The notes beneath the pieces are model-generated. The model saw only the letters and a list, made by a program, of their open reading frames with translations, searched no databases and was not told where the DNA came from. A program made the translations under genes and the position numbers. Positions 55,109-64,000 of a stretch of 64,000 bases of DNA are shown here, piece after piece; the first letter of the stretch is position 1; every line of letters begins with the position of its first letter. Source of the stretch: Diphasiastrum complanatum (Eukaryota > Streptophyta > Lycopodiopsida > Lycopodiales > Lycopodiaceae); assembly GCA_029204225.1 (NCBI GenBank), contig CM055092.1, forward strand, positions 11,220,570-11,284,569, read 5' to 3'.

Positions 55109-55560
55109 GGCTTTGATACCATGTCGGAATAATGAACAAAGGAATTCTAACGAATTTGATGTACTCAACTGAAATATGTAATTTCGAGCTTTATATCTTT
55201 CAAAAAAAAAGGTACATAATTTGAACTGAATTGTCTATGTTCTAGCACCATTGAAACTAAGCCTGATAGAGCTGAAGATCATGATCTGAGTCTTAGGACT
55301 GATCACTAAGAAAATCGTTTAAAAACAGTATTCTTGTTTTTGAACTACAGAGAACAGAAGAACAAAACTCTGAGGAGTCTAATAGTTAAATATGTTTGTT
55401 CTTTTCATTACTGTTTCAGACATGTTTCATACGCTCCCACTTATACCACGTACTTGACATGTACTTTTTTCATCTTATATATGCCTTTTGGCATGAAATG
55501 ACCGGTTTTGCCTATCTCCCCGTTGCTCGGGGGCTGGATCCGTATTGATCTAGGAATTTG
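55109..55560 (-). repeat. LTR remnant with primer-binding site
   Basis: On the - strand TGGTATCAAAGCC (55121-55109) is a Met-tRNA-type primer-binding site, with the LTR boundary TG at 55122 directly beside it. The LTR would extend right to an unclear end before about 55560. No internal coding region of this element was found to the left, so it is a fragment. Confidence 0.5.
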
Positions 55561-56009
55561 TTGGGTCTACTACATTCTATCTCCTGTCTTTTGGCACTCC
55601 AATTTGATTTGATCTGTGTGGGCGTTTCATTGAGTGTTGCAAGAGGCACTTATGATATCAACCACTACATGGAGATATACGAGTCACTAGAAGCACATTC
55701 ATACCAACTAGTAGTTGGAAACTTTTATTCATGATGTATGGTTGACAGCTAGTGCAACATTCACTTGATGTTGAACATAAGTTATACAATTTGCCTAAAT
55801 AAATGTGTTGAAGATAATTGCAGGAATATTTGAAATGGCTATTGGTTAAAGAAATAAGTGAGATTCTAGGATGTCCAAAAGCTGTTGCTGGTGAATTGCT
55901 TTATCATTTTACATCATCAATACTTTCCCTCACTGGTAAAGCATTAAAAATAAGCCTTTGTATCATCAAAATGTTTCCGCACATGAGCAAACATCGCTAC
56001 TACTTGTAG
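55561..56009 (+). other. DEG7: 3' end of giant DEG7 intron
   Basis: AT-rich sequence ending in the acceptor ACTTGTAG at 56009. An open stretch after TTGCAG at about 55821 does not match DEG7 and is not taken as an exon. Confidence 0.55.
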
Positions 56010-56237
56010 GTTAAATACGGTGACAGCTCTCCAGAAGATCATCAATTTGTTCGTGGCATTCCTATCTATGCAATCAGTGAGGTTCTGACTGAAGTAATCA
56101 GCGGTCATAAGGGAACCCCTTTGCTGATCAATGGTGTAAAGAGGTCAATGCCAGTCATGCGGATACTTGAAGCAGAATTATACCCCACACTTTTGTCCAA
56201 GGCTCGCAGTTTTGGGCTGAGTGATAAGTGGGTACAG
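56010..56237 (+). CDS. DEG7: DEG7 exon (end of degenerate trypsin domain)
   Basis: A 228-bp, 76-codon exon, phase 0 on both sides, between AG (56008-56009) and GT (56238). It starts VKYGDSSPEDHQFVRGIPIY, continues with the block LLINGVKRSMPVMRILEAEL and ends ARSFGLSDKWVQ. These are among the best conserved stretches of plant DEG7 and link the second trypsin-like domain to the C-terminal PDZ region. There are no stops or shifts. It continues directly from the 18533-18612 exon. Confidence 0.95.
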
Positions 56238-56639
56238 GTATTCTTATTTCATGTACTTTTTGATATTGCATGTGATTTTGATTTTTCATCTAGTATAACT
56301 TAGCACAGTTTCATTAAAGATCTCCAATTTGTTTATCTGAATTTAAATTATAAGGTTGAAAGGGTAAGGTCAAAGGGTAATCGAAGCTGTTTACGAATTT
56401 CCTGCCTTTTTTACTTTTTCTTGAGCTTAATGCCTTTGTTGCTAGTGAAAATTCTTTAGTATACTCTGCATAGTGATTCAATTTTGAAAACTATGTAGTT
56501 GTTATTAAAAATTTCATTAGTTACAAATGTTCCCAGGACATGATGTTTCAGCTGCTTTTTGACTTGCTACTTTGACATTCTATTTTTTTCCCTTTAGAAA
56601 GAAGGTTGTTGTTCCGGGGGGGGGGGGCTGGGGGCCTTG

Positions 56640-56899
56640 TTTGTAGAGAGGACTGGAGTTTCATAGGCAGTTGAGGGCCAGGTCGACTCTGAGTTTATAG
56701 GGCCTTCCCAAGCTACGAGATCACAGTTGAGAGGGCGACCTAGAGGGAGTAGCAGAGGAGTAGTTGGAGCCAGCCAGGAGGGGGCTGGAGGGAGAGAGAG
56801 AGGGAGAGGGAGAGGTAGGGGACAAGGAAGAGGCAGAGGCGGACGTAGAGGCCTGACACCCTCAACGTCATCTACAGATTCCTTGTTTGGCAGTTGTTA
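56640..56899 (+). pseudogene. GR-rich tail of an unknown transposase-like gene
   Basis: An open stretch encodes QLRGRPRGSSRGVVGASQ, then a run of Gly-Arg repeats and ends TDSLFGSC before a stop. The RGRPRG motif is AT-hook-like. Such tails occur on some plant hAT proteins, including the family in this window, but no catalytic part is present here, so the assignment is tentative. Confidence 0.35.
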
Positions 56900-57081
56900 G
56901 TTGTTATGAGACATTATTTATCGGACATCACTCTATTTTTTTTTTTGGCCTTAGAGCCCGACATTATATATTTTCGCGTTTTTACATTGTGTCCTATCGG
57001 TTTGTGTTTTGACATGATTTTTTTCCAGCATGGTCTATTTCAGTAGGTAATTCAGTATGATTTTTTTCCAGCATGGTCTAC

Positions 57082-57085
<4 letters not shown>

Positions 57086-57179
<94 letters not shown>
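57086..57179. repeat. GA microsatellite
   Basis: More than 40 GA units with one GGGA interruption near the end. A phrase of about 30 bp with TTTTTTTCCAGCATGGTCTA occurs twice just before it (about 57018 and 57060). Confidence 0.95.
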
Positions 57180-57483
57180 TATTCAATATGCTTTCAATGC
57201 TTTGCTTTGCACATGATTTCATTTCACACAATACTGGTAACTGTAGAAAATGATATAATAGTGAAAATAAAGTTAATGGACGACAATGGTCCTGAAATTG
57301 ATGGCAGACTTGATAAATTAACTGCCCTTGAAAAAACCTTCCATTTGATACCCATATTGGCATTAAAAATTTTCAAAAAAACAAAAAAGCGTTCCGGGAA
57401 ACCCTAATGTGCATTCCCGGAACACGATGTGGAACACGTTTCAGATACCGTTCCGGAACGTGGCCTGCAACCTTGCCCTTAAT

Positions 57484-57690
57484 GGCTATTTTATTTACGC
57501 TAACACATGGCATCCACTGAAATCTCTCAGATTTGTCTTTTCTAAGACCTCTAGTAAAACTGTCTATTGCTTGGTTGTTAGTGTCACAATAAACTAGCTG
57601 AATTTCACCGTGCACCTTTTCTCGTATGAAGTGTTGATCCAGATTCCACCTCTATGTGCTTCGAGCATGATACATGAGATTCTTGGCCAA
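57484..57690 (-). pseudogene. Copia RNase H C-terminal remnant
   Basis: On the - strand this reads EIQLVYCDTNNQAIDSFTRG and then VSVNKIAIKG, matching the last 60 residues of a copia polyprotein (compare EIELVYCDTNDQTADIFTKP in the intact element). Upstream, NLMYHARSTHRG corresponds to the NPVYHARTKHIE stretch in a shifted frame. It is an old copy. Confidence 0.82.
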
Positions 57691-58209
57691 TTAAATATTT
57701 TTTTTTTTTTTTGGAAAAATAGCTTATGGCTGAAATTCTTTTAGGGGATCAATGGTCAAACGAGCGTTTTGCCTCTCAGAAGTGCAGTAGATGGGTCACA
57801 AACAGATCTTATTTTCAATAGCTATTTGGTTGTTATTTGCGCTGGTTTTCAATAAATGCTCAAGGGGTTTGGCGGGCAACGCCCCCCAACGGCAGGGTCC
57901 GGGGTAAGGCCTCTTCATGACTTGGCCTTCCAACTCCCTGAGCGAAAACACTTTTACTGGGACCATCTGTGATCGTAACAGACAGGCTAGAGGTTAGTTT
58001 TGAATTTTTATCCTTGACAGAACCCAACATGGATTAATGCACCTGAACTGGACCATCCTGCACCCGAAACAGTCGGTAAATTACATAGTAATTATGCTCT
58101 TAATTAGAGCTTTCACCTGATACCCATATTGCACAAAAAAAACCCAAAAAAAAAAAAATTAAAAACAACGTTTTTGAAAAAAATTCCATATTTCTGAAAC
58201 GCGTTTCAG

Positions 58210-58420
58210 AAACGCAGTGCAACTATGATTTGAACCAAGACTAAAAGCATAGCCTGAAGAGGACCTTCGATCCTCTCTATCACTTGCCCAGTTCAAATTG
58301 GTGTAGCCTTTAACATACATCCGTGTATCTAATCCCAAAACTGGTAGTCCCCTTGACATACCTCAACACCCTCTTCATCACTTTCCAATGGGCTTCAGTT
58401 GGGTTAATGTAAAATGCATT
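58210..58420 (-). pseudogene. Copia RNase H N-terminal remnant
   Basis: On the - strand this reads PTEAHWKVMKRVLRYVKGTT in one frame and then NLNWASDREDRRSSSGYAFS in another, equivalent to the start of copia RNase H. It is probably part of the same dead element as 57484-57690, separated by about 0.5 kb of unrelated DNA. Confidence 0.82.
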
Positions 58421-58858
58421 TTGAATCCCTTAGCTTCTGTGATATAAACATGTGAATCTCAATTGGTAATGGCCAAGCCATTATCCTGTATAGACAATTG
58501 TAAAATACTATGTAAAGTGGGCACAGTAATAAGTGACTAATTCTGCAATGGCAAAGTGGTATTGGGTCTCAACTAGAGTCTGATGGACTAACTTCCTGAA
58601 TCCTAAGATGCAAGGGTTGATCGGTCAAAGTAGACATGTTATATGCTAATTGAGACATTCGCCTAAATCACGAATAACACATGGTTAGACGATTTTAGCA
58701 ACCCACATGGATGCCCATGTGTCAAGGATCTGCCAGGAGATCACATAGAGGCTTTGGGATGAGTATTCATTTTTTGAATGCATTCATTGACTATTTGACT
58801 AATACGTTCGAACTCGTTCGTAAGACTTCCACATTATATTATCCTCGAGCTAACAGAA

Positions 58859-59000
58859 TCTGCGAATAAAATGTTGAAAGGGATTGTTCTAAAAGCAAAA
58901 ACTACTTGCTTATTGTTCTATATGCAAAATCTACGAATAAAATGTTGAAAGGGATTGTTCTAAAAGCAAAAACTACTTGCTTATTGTTCTATACGTAATC
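58859..59000. repeat. 71-bp tandem duplication
   Basis: Two nearly identical 71-bp units containing ATGTTGAAAGGGATTGTTC and ACTACTTGCTTATTG lie head to tail. Confidence 0.85.
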
Positions 59001-60108
59001 CAGTTGGCTACTACAAGCTAGAGAACATCAACTGTTTGTTCTAGAGCTAGCAAACCTGAAAAAATGACTTGCCTCTTATTCTATTTTCAATATGTACAGG
59101 AATAAATTTGCAAATTTGGATGACATGGCATATTCATCCAGATTCCATATGTATTGAAAATCACTGCATGTGTTTGCATATTTGAGTAGTATTGAAAATG
59201 TATTAGTATTCTGGTACTTGACTATGAATGAGGGCTGGAGACCCAATAAAAAACACACTACTAGAAATGCATAAATGTAACTAAGAAATGTCACTATTTA
59301 ATGGATTGTAATCTGTTCAACGGCCCAATCCGTACGGTGGTCTACAAGTCCAGTGATAACAAACTGTTTGTGTTTCAGCTCCCTAGGCTTTTCTTTAAGT
59401 CTCCATCTTGTCTGTACATCATCCTCTTTAAATCACGTTTCGAAGTCTAACCTCTATTGTTTGCATTGGATCTTTCCATTTTCAATCTTAAGCTCAATAC
59501 TAGCTTAACCTGATTTAGGCTACTGTTCTTCCCAGCGGAAACTCTCTGTGTCACTGAACTGCAGGTGTAATCTTGTCTCATAATAAATGCTTAATCAGGC
59601 TAGACATAGGAATAGTTCAGTTTTGGTTTCGGAACGAAACATGACCATACTTTCTTCTTGTCAGATGTTCTGCCCTCTTCTTGATTATTATTTCTCGCTA
59701 TTGTGCAGATGAAATGAGCTTGTTGATGAGAAATGCACTCTAAGAAAGTGTCTCCAATAGGAACCTTTGGAAGTTTCTTGTCATAGTGCATATTTGTTCA
59801 GTGGGGGTGGTGTAAAAGGCCTGCTTCTTGGTTTCAGCTAGTAATTAAGGAAGTGCATGAAATGCATGTCATTTGATAAGCTTCTATAATATTCTATTAT
59901 GACAGAGAAAGCTTACTTTGGAATAATTGACAGAGTTCTTGAGCCTCATAAATGAAAACCTGATTGGTGGGTGTGCTAGAGAATGCTACTTTTGAGGGAC
60001 AACATACCTGTTCTCATTAACAGCATCATTGGTTTTTACCAGAAATTTTTTCAATTTAACAGCAACATTTACAAGGTACACTTAACTAGACAAATTGGTT
60101 TTTTCCAG

Positions 60109-60324
60109 GCTTTGGCCTATAAAGATCCAGTGAGACGGCAGGTTTTGCGAGTGAAAGGATGTCTCGCAGGATCTAAGGCCGAAAAGGTGTTGGAGCAGGG
60201 TGACATGTTACTGGCGATCAATGGGCACCCTGTGACCTGTTTTCGAAACATTGAAGTTGCTTGTTGTCGGGTAGATGAGTATGGGGATGGATGTGACGAT
60301 CTCAAATTCACAGTTTTTCGACAG
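60109..60324 (+). CDS. DEG7: DEG7 exon (PDZ domain)
   Basis: A 216-bp, 72-codon exon, phase 0 at both ends, between TTTTCCAG and GTAGGT. It encodes KDPVRRQVLRVKGCLAGSKA, then EQGDMLLAINGHPVTCF, the core of a PDZ domain of DEG7: the carboxylate-loop region, the 'G D . L . . I N G' strand and the helix after it. It ends DDLKFTVFRQ. PDZ domains of Deg proteases bind exposed C-termini or help trimer assembly. The frame is clean. Confidence 0.95.
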
Positions 60325-60627
60325 GTAGGTTGTAAGTTTCAGAGAAGTTTTCCATAGAATTAAAATCCAGCTAGAATTTCCTAGTTAGTATCGGGCAAAG
60401 GTTCTCATACCATTTTCTAGTACTTGCTGAGTTGTGATGTTTACGCTGTGTAGTAATTTCTGGTTGTAGCATACTGAGAATCGTTTGACTATTACTCACA
60501 TTTGATGAATCAATTGCTCACTCTAGCTGAGCAGCGAATGCTTGGTAAGCTTGTGCACTATGTATAGTATCCTCCAAGCGCAAGAATCATAGCCTAAGTT
60601 TTGGATGTTCTTATTTACTTCTATCAG
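60325..60627 (+). other. DEG7: DEG7 intron (303 bp)
   Basis: A short intron from GTAGGT to TCTATCAG with ordinary AT-rich sequence and no insert. Confidence 0.9.
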
Positions 60628-60785
60628 GGATCAGAATTAGAGCTTTCAGCCGGAACAGATCTTCGAGACGGACGTGGAACCACTCGAATGGTGAACTGGG
60701 CAGGTTGTGTGGTCCAAGATCCTCATCCAGCTGTACGTGCCCTAGGCTTCTTACCAGAAGAAGGCCATGGAGTGTACGTTGGCAG
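60628..60785 (+). CDS. DEG7: DEG7 exon (start of last PDZ domain)
   Basis: A 158-bp exon between TCTATCAG and GTACAT. It encodes GSELELSAGTDLRDGRGTTR followed by MVNWAGCVVQDPHPAVRALG and FLPEEGHGVYVG, with a final Arg codon split 2+1 across the intron. The block from VQDPHPAVRALGF onward is highly conserved in DEG7 and opens the last PDZ domain. Confidence 0.95.
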
Positions 60786-62489
60786 GTACATGTTTTTGAA
60801 GTCTTCTTCTTCTTGTTGATCATTTTTCCAAGGGCTGGTTCGAAATCTACAGTCCAAAGGGCTTATAATTTAAGCTGTTTTGTTCTTTTGATTTGGAAGT
60901 GCAGTGACAGTTTGTTGACTAGCTATGTTAGGTTAATGGCACTTGTTTCTTTGAAGGGAAGGTGAGCATTGCAGCAAATTAGCTCTTTCAGAACTCTTGT
61001 CAATTGTAGTATTCACATAATGTTTAAGCTGGTGGATAATAGGTAGCATATTCACATCAAATATCCAATTCTTATTCTCAGAATGTTAGGTAACCAGTTG
61101 GTTCTTCAAATTGTTATTCACTTCAATATGAAGCACAAGAAATGCATACATGCATCAAGATTACTTATTCCCTGCTTGCTTGTGATCATTTTATCAAAGG
61201 ATAATAATGACTACTACAGCCCTCATGTGATCTAAGTCCATATATCATCTGTAGCTTCCTATGCATTTGACATTTTCATGGTAGCTTTTGCGAGCTTGCT
61301 ACTGGCCCTTATGAGGCTAGTGATTGCGAGATGCTTTCAGACCCAAATTCATCTTTGTTTTTTGCCTACTGTGTTTATCAAGGTATGACTTCAGCATAGT
61401 TGGTGGTGCGAAGTCCAGTATTTTATCCAGTGATGAGATCACACGAGAGCCTATGGATGTTTGTGTTCATACCTCAGAAACCTGTTCCGACCAGAATGGA
61501 TTAGAACGTACTGGTCCAGACGGTGCTAATTTTTTTTTTCATGCCCTAGTATGTACTAAAAAGAAAATGAGCCAACTTCTATGAATTTGTATGGACGGAG
61601 GATGTAGTTTTGGCCTCATGGATCCAACAGCACTGATCTGAAATTTGAAACAATGAGCTCTATTTCGGTGTTGAGTCCAACTGTTCCATGCATATGCAAT
61701 TTGGATACATTTAAATAGTAAACATTTTTTGATAGTTTGATCGATGTTAAAATAACTCTTTTGTTGTGTAAGCAATGAGACCCAATTTTCAGGGGATTCA
61801 AAGATGCTGACTGCAGTTTACATCTCCCAGCTCAGATGCCATTGCTGTTTCTCTTTAATACATAGAGCAAAGCATCTATATGTCCAACAGCACATTTGTA
61901 TGGATGGAGGATGTATTTTTGGCGTCAAAATCTATTAAAAAAAATTTTAACTCTTTTTTGAAAGGAAAAAATGTCAAAAAAAAAATAGTTACTGAAATTT
62001 TCCTTTTCAAGGCTTGTTCCGGAACAGGCAATTATGCTGCAGAGGTTCTAGTCTATTTAAGGTTTCAGCTTGACATCTCTTCTCTCTCGGTCAATGATTC
62101 ACTAATAATGTGCTTTGTTCTTGTGCTCCATTCAGTAAAGAAAATATCACCCCAAAGTCTCAAAAGAAGAGTTCTATTTTAATCTTAAAAATTGGATCCC
62201 AAATACTTATTTCAAATTGTGATTCATGGGTTTCCTCGTGATGTAAGAGAAGATTCTCTTCACATCTGTTGACAGCATTGTCTTGTTCTGATCCTGTAGG
62301 CCTAGACCAAGCGCTAATCCTGTTATCTTTTTTCTTCTCTGCTGTGCTTACCCTCATAGTTTGACGATAGTTTTAGAGAGAATCAGCAGATTTTCAGCAG
62401 CTCATGCTCTTAAATCTTTCATTTCAAAAAAATATGTATCTAGGTACAGAAGTTTTATACTGATATCTGGACATTTGAACTGCATGCAG
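60786..62489 (+). other. DEG7: DEG7 intron (1.70 kb)
   Basis: GT at 60786 and AG at 62488-62489. No certain gene inside. A coding-like stretch at 61384-61530 and a repeated phrase (61585-61616, 61895-61926) are reported as observations. Confidence 0.85.
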
Positions 62490-62601
62490 ATGGTGTCATG
62501 GAAGTCCAGCTCATCGATATGGTCTATATGCTTTGCAGTGGATCGTTGAAGTGAATGGGAAACCAACTCCTAATCTTCAAACGTTTGTAGATGTTACAAA
62601 G
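62490..62601 (+). CDS. DEG7: DEG7 exon (last PDZ domain, continued)
   Basis: A 112-bp exon between CATGCAG and GTTTGC. Its first base completes the split Arg codon; it then encodes WCHGSPAHRYGLYALQWIVE and VNGKPTPNLQTFVDVTK. This is the conserved second half of the last PDZ domain. The family then continues with a final segment containing VRVRTVHLNGKP-like sequence. I did not find it up to 64000, so the last exon or exons lie to the right. Confidence 0.93.
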
Positions 62602-64000
62602 GTTTGCATGCCTAAGCTTTTTCTCATCTATCCAGAAAACATGGTTTCAACAGTGTGAATGAAAATTAGCTGGTTAAATAATTCTGCTCTTAAAACATGG
62701 AATTACTAATTGTTGTGAAAAAGAGACGTTTGAGTTTGTTATAACTTAAGCATTGCAACACCTCATGTGGCCATAAAGATCGACCGAAAACGATGGTCTG
62801 ATTCCTTTGAACAACCTGTTCCAATTTCTTTCTTGGCAACATATAGAGATTTTGCCCATTCACCAACCCAGGTAATTTTGCCAGCCTAGAGAAAAGATTC
62901 ACCTTTTCAATTTCTGAGTCCGAATATTATTGTCATTGATGAGCTTGCACAGAGTAAAAGGCTGTTTTTCAAGTCTGATCTGGCTTCAATTTTTTAATGT
63001 TCATTGTTTACAACAGCATTGATCGGTTGACCAAGGTTGATATCATGGAAGAGCTCTACAGAAAAAAAAAACTACTCGTGTCCCCTAATAATCAACTGTG
63101 GCTCTGCTAAAATTGGTCCTGTAACATGGTCGTGCCTCACTTGTTGAAAAAGACTTTTTTCTACTCTGTATTACAAAATGTTTTGTCTAAATTACTACAT
63201 ACTTTCATAGCCAAAGTTACCTTAAAGGTGACCTGGCCCCTGGGTGCACATGTGTACTTTTCTAAGATACTAGAGTAATGACCTAGCAACTTTTAGAAAT
63301 ATGATAAGCCTAAGGTACTGCTTGCTTGGGAGCACCAAGAGTGCTTAGCAAGTGCGAACAGTATATTAGTTGTAGTCATACCAAAACTCCATGTTGTTAA
63401 CCCATAGAATAGTTCCTGGCTACAGGTCGTCATGCAGGATTTGAATCCTGTCCAGAGCCATTGTACAAAAGCCTTGTAAGTAGAGGTAAATGTGTAGAGT
63501 GTACTTAAATGCTCTAGCAGCCATTATGGTGAGACAATTTTAAAAATATATAGTTACTCTAGCTATTGCAACATGTTCAACAAAAAAGTCATTGTGATGA
63601 AAGATCAAATGCACTTGCACGAGCACTGGAGACCATTTCATCATTCTTGTGTAAGATTCTCCAGCTGTGTAAAATCATGTGCTCTCTTTACTCATCTTTT
63701 TTTATTTGATATTTTGATCAGCATGCAACATTGAATGCACATATACATATTACAGATGCAATAATATGGGAGCAATATCCAGCTCAGGGCTTTACTTCTG
63801 TAGTCTTTCATGCTTTATTGTGGGTCCAAAATGAGACAAATTCACGTATTTCTTGCGTTTTAGTTCTATCTATGCATTGTATTGATTGTTGACCTCATGT
63901 TTCTCTTTGGTGCGCATTTAACTTTCTGAGCAGTTCTTTCTCATGTAGGTAGAGCCACTAAAGGGAGGAATTTTTAGTTTCAAGCTACCTAATGTGTCTG
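62602..64000 (+). other. DEG7: DEG7 intron, open at window end
   Basis: At least 1.4 kb of AT-rich intron with no recognisable exon, transposon domain or RNA gene. The window ends inside it or in the following exon. Confidence 0.6.

Larger units (their letters stand above)
18613..56009 (+). other. DEG7: Giant DEG7 intron (37.4 kb)
   Basis: The intron has a GT donor at 18613-18614 (GTATTTTG) and an AG acceptor at 56008-56009 (ACTTGTAG). It is phase 0. It holds an hAT array, one intact copia element, and LINE and LTR remnants. The flanking exons have kept open frames and good family matches, so splicing across it probably still happens; this is inferred from the intact exons and not from any transcript. 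Confidence 0.85.
56238..60108 (+). other. DEG7: DEG7 intron (3.87 kb)
   Basis: GT at 56238 and AG at 60107-60108 (TTTTCCAG). It contains an hAT-like tail, a GA microsatellite and copia fragments, annotated separately. I see no gene in 58421-60108, which includes a 71-bp tandem duplication. Confidence 0.85.

Noticed and set aside
55818-56009. 63-codon open frame just before a DEG7 exon, preceded by TTGCAG
   Set aside because: It does not match DEG7, and the known family sequence already joins cleanly at 56010; taken as intron.
57052-57407. Open frames through the GA microsatellite (Arg-Glu or Leu-Ser repeats)
   Set aside because: Pure translation of a dinucleotide repeat.
63420-63475. Sequence with TTTGAATCC resembling a tRNA T-arm
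   Set aside because: No acceptor stem, D-arm or anticodon arm can be placed around it; at most a decayed tRNA-like or SINE fragment.

Overview
This is nuclear DNA from a land plant, most likely a lineage with large introns full of transposons such as a fern or a gymnosperm; the sequence alone does not settle which. The evidence is a plant DEG7-type protease gene in exons with GT-AG introns, plant-type Ty3/gypsy and Ty1/copia elements, LINE fragments, and hAT transposons with BED finger, DUF659 and hAT dimerisation regions.

Host gene. The only host gene I recognise is DEG7 on the + strand. One exon lies at 18533-18612. The next is not until 56010-56237, followed by 60109-60324, 60628-60785 and 62490-62601. 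The first part of the gene lies left of the window and the last exon or exons lie right of it. The window is therefore mostly intron: more than 18.5 kb upstream of the first visible exon, then a 37.4-kb intron.

1-18.5 kb. This is a nest of retrotransposons. LINE and copia remnants come first. A degenerate chromovirus-like gypsy (2164-14664, target duplication GGGCC) sits in what looks like an Athila/Tat-type LTR (PBS at 15377). That gypsy is itself split in frame by a young intact chromovirus on the - strand (4256-11000, target duplication CTCTC, 1595-aa gag-pol). A further LINE remnant and a gypsy integrase remnant follow.

18.6-52.6 kb, inside the DEG7 intron. This holds a self-nested array of one hAT family with about 6-kb members. 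Each member has a + strand transposase gene (BED finger, DUF659 core, dimerisation region, then an unusual proline-rich tail with AT-hooks). Each also has a convergent small - strand gene, repeats near the right end, and palindromic GGTACC-rich end blocks with CATAG termini. Copies are stacked in (TA)n tracts. The outermost element (copy 4) has its two ends about 27 kb apart, flanked by the same 8-bp duplication GTTCACCT (inverted on one side). A 7.2-kb inversion has cut copy 1 in two. No transposase copy in the window is intact; the small convergent gene is intact only in copy 3. A very young copia element (46499-51919, identical LTRs, intact 1383-aa gag-pol) sits in copy 4.

52.6-64 kb. The remaining DEG7 exons lie here, with short remnants of LINE, copia and hAT elements and microsatellites in the introns.
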